From Staphylococcus aureus (GTDB lineage Bacteria > Bacillota > Bacilli > Staphylococcales > Staphylococcaceae): a stretch of DNA of 64,000 nt. This document shows, in pieces, positions 59,581-64,000 of this stretch. A model generated the notes under the pieces. The model was not told the DNA's origin. It made no database searches and saw only the letters and a list, made by a program, of their open reading frames with translations. Location of the stretch: contig NZ_CP011526.1 in the NCBI RefSeq assembly GCF_001027105.1, positions 620,001 through 684,000 on the forward strand. The letters are read 5' to 3'. The translations under genes were made by a program, and so were the position numbers. Numbering within the stretch: the first letter of the stretch is position 1; each line of letters opens with the position of its first letter.

Positions 59581-60225
59581 TTGTCGCAAAATACAAATCA
59601 TTCATATTATCATCAAAACCAGCATGCTCAATCAATAAGTAAAGTGTGGCTTTATTTTATGTATTATTGGATTATATTTGGCATAGGATGCTATCTAGGT
59701 CAGTTTTTACCATTAAGTTGGCGACAACCCTTGTCATTTGGATTACTGATTATTATTTTAGCAACACTTGTTTTTGAAAGAGCGAGACGGTTCGGTTTAA
59801 TTATTTCACATATTTACGCTGTAGTGATTGGCTTATTGTCATACGCAACGTTTACCACGTATTTACAAAATTTAGGACCAGATATTTTCTATAAAAATAT
59901 CGCATTAGCAATTTTTGCATTTATAGCATTTGGTATTATTGGTTATTTCTTCGTTGGAGATGCATCGAGTATAGGCAAATATTTATTCGTTACATTAATA
60001 ACATTAATTATTGCGAGTCTAATTGGTATTTTTCTTCAAAATCCTATTTTTTACACTATTATTACCGTCGTTAGTCTGTTGTTATTTCTACTTTATACTT
60101 TGTATGATTTTAATCGTTTAAAAAGAGGTGACTATTCACCAAGAGAAATGGGATTTAATCTATTTATTAATTTGTTGAATATTATTAAGGATATACTTTA
60201 CCTTGCTAATATGTTCAGAAGATAA
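59581..60225 (+). CDS. Bax inhibitor-1 (YccA/YetJ) family membrane protein
   Basis: A 214-residue protein with seven spans. The end is typical of the family: LLFLLYTLYDFNRLKRGDYS (the YDxxR/K motif with the conserved acid), then FINLLNIIKDILYLANMF. Bacterial members such as YetJ form pH-sensitive calcium leak channels; others bind FtsH. The TTG at 59581 is used because AAGGAGG is seven bases upstream; the ATG-less longer frame from 59545 starts before the ribosome site. It is a lone gene, divergent from the LysM-CHAP gene. Confidence 0.78.
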   Translation: MSQNTNHSYYHQNQHAQSISKVWLYFMYYWIIFGIGCYLGQFLPLSWRQPLSFGLLIIILATLVFERARRFGLIISHIYAVVIGLLSYATFTTYLQNLGPDIFYKNIALAIFAFIAFGIIGYFFVGDASSIGKYLFVTLITLIIASLIGIFLQNPIFYTIITVVSLLLFLLYTLYDFNRLKRGDYSPREMGFNLFINLLNIIKDILYLANMFRR

Positions 60226-60921
60226 ACAGTTAAATTAATAAAGAAATTTGTATAAAGTTTTGGAATAATCAATAATGAATATCAACCTTAAACTGGAGCG
60301 ATTGTCATAAGTTAGAAACTTAGACTGAGATTTTACTGATAAAGCAATAAAAATATATTACCTTAATTGTAAAGATATTATTAATCATTGAAATGATTAA
60401 CTGCTATAGTTCTAAAGTAAACAAATCTTAGAAGATAAACTTTAAACAGGTGTACTTGCCTTTCTAATTACACTTTTATTAGAAAAGTAAAGTATAGCTA
60501 CGTATTAATTTTAAAATCGAAACATTAATAGGAAGAAGTATAGATAATATAAACAATTTAATGTTAGTTTGAGCTCATCTCAAAAGTAGAATGTGATTTA
60601 AATAAGTGTTTATTTTTAAATTGAAAATGAATATATAACTAACAAAAGATAATAGTAATACGTTGTAGATGTGGTCATTTAAAATTATTTTGAAAATACT
60701 AAAAAGTAGTGTGTTTTCAATTGGATAGTTTAATTAAACTGACTACATCTATTTTTGTAATATTTAAATGATTGATATATAAGTTTAAAAATTAACCATT
60801 ATATAGTTTTATTTATTTTTGATTTGGTATTCGTATTGTGTTAAATTTACGTTTAATTAAATAAGTTAAATATTATAGGGAATGATAAAAGTGGTACTTA
60901 AATATAGAAAGAGGTAAAGTT
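60226..60921 (+). other. Long gap before rbf with an extended hairpin
   Basis: About 700 bases without a convincing gene. The main feature is a long imperfect hairpin at 60668-60760: TGTAGATGTGGTCA pairs with TGACTACATCTA, and inside it TTTGAAAATAC pairs with GTGTTTTCAA; ATTTTTG follows. The rest is AT-rich leader or promoter DNA of rbf. Confidence 0.5.
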
Positions 60922-63072
60922 ATGGCAAAATCATGCTTGCATATACTTACTAATAATGAATATGCGACAACGCGTTGCCAAGATGGCATAGTCTTATTTT
61001 GGCCAATTGACGGGGAAATCGAACTACAAAAATTTCGTAAAAGTAAAATAATTGAAGATGATATATATATTATTAATCATCTGGATGTATTTAGTATTAA
61101 GAATAATAAAAAAACGATCATGTTGTATTTGAGTAGCGATTGGTTTGCGGAATTAGGCTTTACTTTCTTTAATTACCACTATACAGCAAAGTTGATTAAA
61201 TCATCCTATAATTTGAAATGTCTACTATTAAAATTGACATATCGATACCTTGATAATCAGCCTCTTAATGACGCTGATATTAGAAAATTACAGGATATTA
61301 TTAAAATCATTGCAAAAGAAGCAAGTATGGATAAAAAGATTGCACAAAATCAATATCGATATGCGTATTATGGTGATTTGCGTGATGAGCTCGAATATAT
61401 TTATCAAAATGTAAATCAACGATTGACATTAAAAAGTGTCGCTGATAAATTATTTGTCTCAAAGTCAAATTTGTCATCACAATTCCACTTACTTATGGGC
61501 ATGGGTTTTAAAAAATATATTGATACTTTGAAAATTGGTAAATCGATTGAAATTCTACTTACTACTGATAGTACTATTAGCAACATAAGTGAACATTTAG
61601 GTTTTAGTAGTAGCTCCACTTACTCTAAAATGTTTAAAAGTTATATGGATATAACACCGAATGAATATCGTAATTTATCAAAATATAATAAATGTTTAAT
61701 GCTAAAGCCAGAACCACTAGTAGGCAAAATGGTGCAAGAAGTAAAAGAAATCATATTGAATTATATTGAACATTATAAAAACCACCTAACTGATGTTATA
61801 CATATTGATGAAGACAAATTTGAAACACCTAAATTGTTTCAAACGGTTATTCAAATAAATACTTATACAGAAATGAAATTAGTTTTCTTAGAAGGAATCT
61901 TTAAAACCTTATTGAATAAGAACAGTCAAGTTGTCTTTTTCATCATGCCATCGATTCTAAAAAGTAAAAATACCATGTCCGAAGAAGAAAAATTCACAAT
62001 CATTAAAACAATAATTGAAAGTGATCTAAAGATAGCATTTAATATAAATAATATTGAAACAACTTATTTTGTTGAAGAAGCTTTTATGAGTGTTTTCAGA
62101 CAAATATCTCCAAACGAATTAAGTAATCATAATAATTACGAAGTGCATTTTGTTTTTGATTTATCATTGATGGAAATTAGAACAATTTATCGAATGATAT
62201 TAAAATTACATAACATCATGTTGAATGTGAAATTAGGATTGAACATTACCTGTTTATTTGAAAAACCTTCAGTTTTTAAATCACTAGTATCACAAATAAA
62301 GCGACTTAAATTCGATTCGTTAATAATAGATAATGCAAATTTAAGTAGCCCTTATTTGATGGGGGAAAGTGATGAGTTACTATTGAAAAATATTTTGCAT
62401 TTTAAAAATTTAAAACAAGTAATTAATGAATTGGATATTGAACAAGAAAAGCTGATTTTTCTAAATGTTGAAAATCATAAACTGCTTAATAATAAAGAAC
62501 GAGATCTAAGTAATAGTGCTCCATTAATTTATAAGACATTAAGTGCGCTGTATCACAACTTTGATGGCTTTGGATTAAACATTTTTGACAATCATCAAGC
62601 ATTTAATGCGATGCATCTATATGACAAAAATGGATTTAAAACAACACTAGGTCTTATATTAGAAAAGTTTATCGAATATGTCTCGAAACCAAAATACGAA
62701 AACAGTTATTATTCTATTTTTGATATAGAGAATTATTATTGTCTTGTTATTTATGATTGGCGAGTGATAGAGAGCGAGACAATTATGAGTAATTTTGAGG
62801 ATAGTCAAGTTTATATAAATTTTAAAAACAATGTTTTAAACGATAAATATCTAATTGTAATAGAAACATTGGACGAAAATAGTGGCAACATTAATCATTT
62901 GATTTCTAAAGAATTAAGAGATAAATATGAATGGAACCCTAGTTTACTATCTAAAATTGACAACTACCTTAAACCAGCAATAGAGATTAAAGAGCATAAT
63001 TTTAGTGATAATTCCTTGAATATTAACGTTACTTTTAATGCGTTATACATAATTAAAATAGGAAAAAAATAA
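60922..63072 (+). CDS. rbf: Rbf, AraC-type biofilm regulator
   Basis: A 716-residue regulator, much longer than usual AraC proteins (about 300). The N-terminal 150 residues look like a sensor domain (HILTNNEYATTRCQDGIVLF). The two helix-turn-helix motifs are at about residues 155-255: TLKSVADKLFVSKSNLSSQF and TISNISEHLGFSSSSTYSKM, followed by ITPNEYR. The remaining 450 residues are unlike AraC and have no known motif I can name, though LSNSAPLIYKTLSALYHNFD may be part of a glycosyl-hydrolase-like barrel. Rbf promotes biofilm by raising ica expression through SarR/SarX. The ribosome site is GAGG. Confidence 0.93.
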   Translation: MAKSCLHILTNNEYATTRCQDGIVLFWPIDGEIELQKFRKSKIIEDDIYIINHLDVFSIKNNKKTIMLYLSSDWFAELGFTFFNYHYTAKLIKSSYNLKCLLLKLTYRYLDNQPLNDADIRKLQDIIKIIAKEASMDKKIAQNQYRYAYYGDLRDELEYIYQNVNQRLTLKSVADKLFVSKSNLSSQFHLLMGMGFKKYIDTLKIGKSIEILLTTDSTISNISEHLGFSSSSTYSKMFKSYMDITPNEYRNLSKYNKCLMLKPEPLVGKMVQEVKEIILNYIEHYKNHLTDVIHIDEDKFETPKLFQTVIQINTYTEMKLVFLEGIFKTLLNKNSQVVFFIMPSILKSKNTMSEEEKFTIIKTIIESDLKIAFNINNIETTYFVEEAFMSVFRQISPNELSNHNNYEVHFVFDLSLMEIRTIYRMILKLHNIMLNVKLGLNITCLFEKPSVFKSLVSQIKRLKFDSLIIDNANLSSPYLMGESDELLLKNILHFKNLKQVINELDIEQEKLIFLNVENHKLLNNKERDLSNSAPLIYKTLSALYHNFDGFGLNIFDNHQAFNAMHLYDKNGFKTTLGLILEKFIEYVSKPKYENSYYSIFDIENYYCLVIYDWRVIESETIMSNFEDSQVYINFKNNVLNDKYLIVIETLDENSGNINHLISKELRDKYEWNPSLLSKIDNYLKPAIEIKEHNFSDNSLNINVTFNALYIIKIGKK

Positions 63073-63217
63073 CACCTTGATATGTATTGCAAAATTTAAT
63101 TTGCATTTGTTGGTAATTTTGACAACGTATTAAAAACAAATGAGAAAGACAATGGCTGAAAAATTTAAGATAATAATGACAGAAGCATTGTCTTTATATA
63201 TTTGGGGGTGCAACATT

Positions 63218-63577
63218 TTGAATACTGAGAAATTAGAAACATTGCTTGGCTTCTATAAACAATATAAAGCATTATCTGAATATATTGATAAAAAATATAA
63301 GTTGTCGCTAAATGATTTAGCAGTCTTAGATTTAACGATGAAGCATTGCAAAGATGAAAAAGTACTTATGCAATCATTTTTAAAAACTGCAATGGATGAG
63401 CTAGATTTAAGTAGGACAAAATTATTAGTTTCTATAAGAAGACTAATTGAAAAAGAAAGACTTAGTAAAGTTAGATCATCTAAAGATGAGCGTAAAATTT
63501 ATATTTATTTAAATAATGATGATATATCTAAATTTAATGCTTTATTTGAAGATGTAGAACAATTTTTAAATATTTAA
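63218..63577 (+). CDS. sarX: SarX, SarA-family regulator
   Basis: A 119-residue winged-helix protein of the SarA family. The TTG at 63218 ([19 protein letters not shown]) follows GGGGGTG at the right distance and gives the family length; the longer frame from 63140 has no ribosome site. Seen: [15 protein letters not shown] (the helix before the recognition unit), [20 protein letters not shown] and [16 protein letters not shown], with the conserved DER. SarX represses agr and promotes ica. It lies just after rbf, its regulator in published work. Confidence 0.93.
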
Positions 63578-63585
63578 TTGAAATT

Positions 63586-63627
63586 GAGTGTCGAAAGCAT
63601 AGAATTTGCTTATCGGCACATTTTTAA
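63586..63627 (+). terminator. Probable terminator after sarX
   Basis: GTGTCGAAAGCA pairs imperfectly with TGCTTATCGGCAC and is followed by ATTTTT. Confidence 0.6.
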
Positions 63628-63766
63628 TTTATACATATTTTAAAACTAAGTAACAGTTTGAAGAAATCGTAGTTCAATAATGTTAATTGTGAAAATGTAT
63701 ATAAACATAAAAAAATCATGTATAATATATGTTGTTAATTAAACAGTTCGAAAGCGAGATGACATT

Positions 63767-64000
63767 ATGGGACGTAAATGGAATAACATTAAAGAAAAAA
63801 AGGCCCAAAAAGATAAAAACACAAGTAGAATATATGCGAAATTTGGTAAGGAGATTTATGTTGCAGCAAAATCTGGTGAACCCAATCCAGAATCTAACCA
63901 AGCTTTAAGGTTGGTGCTTGAACGCGCTAAGACATATTCAGTGCCGAATCATATTATTGAAAAAGCAATAGATAAAGCTAAGGGTGCTGGAGACGAAAAC
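63767..64000 (+). CDS. YebC/YeeI family protein, N-terminal part
   Basis: The first 78 codons are present and the frame runs off the window. [20 protein letters not shown], then [20 protein letters not shown] and [20 protein letters not shown], is the YebC/PmpR N-terminus, closest to the YeeI branch ([13 protein letters not shown] start) rather than canonical YebC (MAGHSKWxNI). Canonical members were long annotated as transcription regulators; recent work ties the family to ribosome rescue at proline runs. TATAAT at 63721-63726 is a likely -10; the ribosome site is weak. Confidence 0.88.

Noticed and set aside
61465..61474. Another GraR-type palindrome inside rbf
   Set aside because: The sequence is TCAAATTTGT, one base off the palindrome, and lies inside coding sequence far from a promoter.

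Overview
This window is a low-GC Firmicutes chromosome segment that I recognise as Staphylococcus aureus. The order sarA, mnhA2-G2, mntABC/mntR, tagAHGBXD, pbp4/abcA, fhuCBG, dhaKLM, graXRS-vraFG, rbf and sarX is characteristic of that species, and many of the encoded proteins are recognisable from it. No phage, insertion sequence, rRNA, tRNA or CRISPR array is visible. The window starts inside an alcohol dehydrogenase gene and ends inside a YebC-family gene.

Layout. 1-6200: tail of adh, a DUF1934 gene overlapping argS, a MagIII-like DNA glycosylase, then an iron-type binding lipoprotein and permease without their own ATPase; the gaps hold repeat elements. 6200-10250: a HAD-like protein overlapping a hydrolase-fold protein, a small secreted protein, a membrane protein and an Asp-nucleophile hydrolase. 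10400-11700: sarA with its long multi-promoter leader. 11750-14080: a duplicated DMT exporter, two tiny DUF proteins and a degenerate tyrosine recombinase that abuts the Mnh2 antiporter operon (14095-19930). 20270-22312: a CPA1 antiporter. 22505-23471: the sRNA RsaC, the long structured 3' end of mntABC, followed by mntC-mntB-mntA and divergent mntR with a MntR-type operator. 26800-33300: an M50 protease, then wall teichoic acid genes. 33400-36900: divergent pbp4 and abcA. 37200-43000: nucleoside transporter, YitT protein and the Fur-boxed fhuCBG operon. 43100-49930: dihydroxyacetone kinase operon with a cre-like site, plus several poorly known genes. 50040-55470: the GraXRS-VraFG cationic peptide sensing module. 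56195-57835: PitR-PitA phosphate uptake. 58400-64000: LysM-CHAP cell wall hydrolase, Bax inhibitor-1 family protein, rbf, sarX and a partial yebC-like gene.

Themes. Much of the segment concerns the cell envelope and its surroundings: cation/proton exchange (Mnh2, CPA1), manganese and iron uptake, teichoic acid synthesis and export, PBP4, peptide resistance, and biofilm and virulence regulators (sarA, rbf, sarX). FhuC may supply the ATPase for the orphan iron-type permease at 5231-6181.

The signals most worth follow-up are these. RsaC carries several C-rich loops and a 133-nt tandem repeat related to the repeats in front of the orphan iron-binding lipoprotein. A palindrome matching the GraR box occurs at the end of graS and again upstream of pitR. 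A MITE-like STAR-containing element has a short derivative elsewhere in the window. A hydrolase-fold protein lacks its normal catalytic residues. A worn recombinase heads the mnh2 operon.
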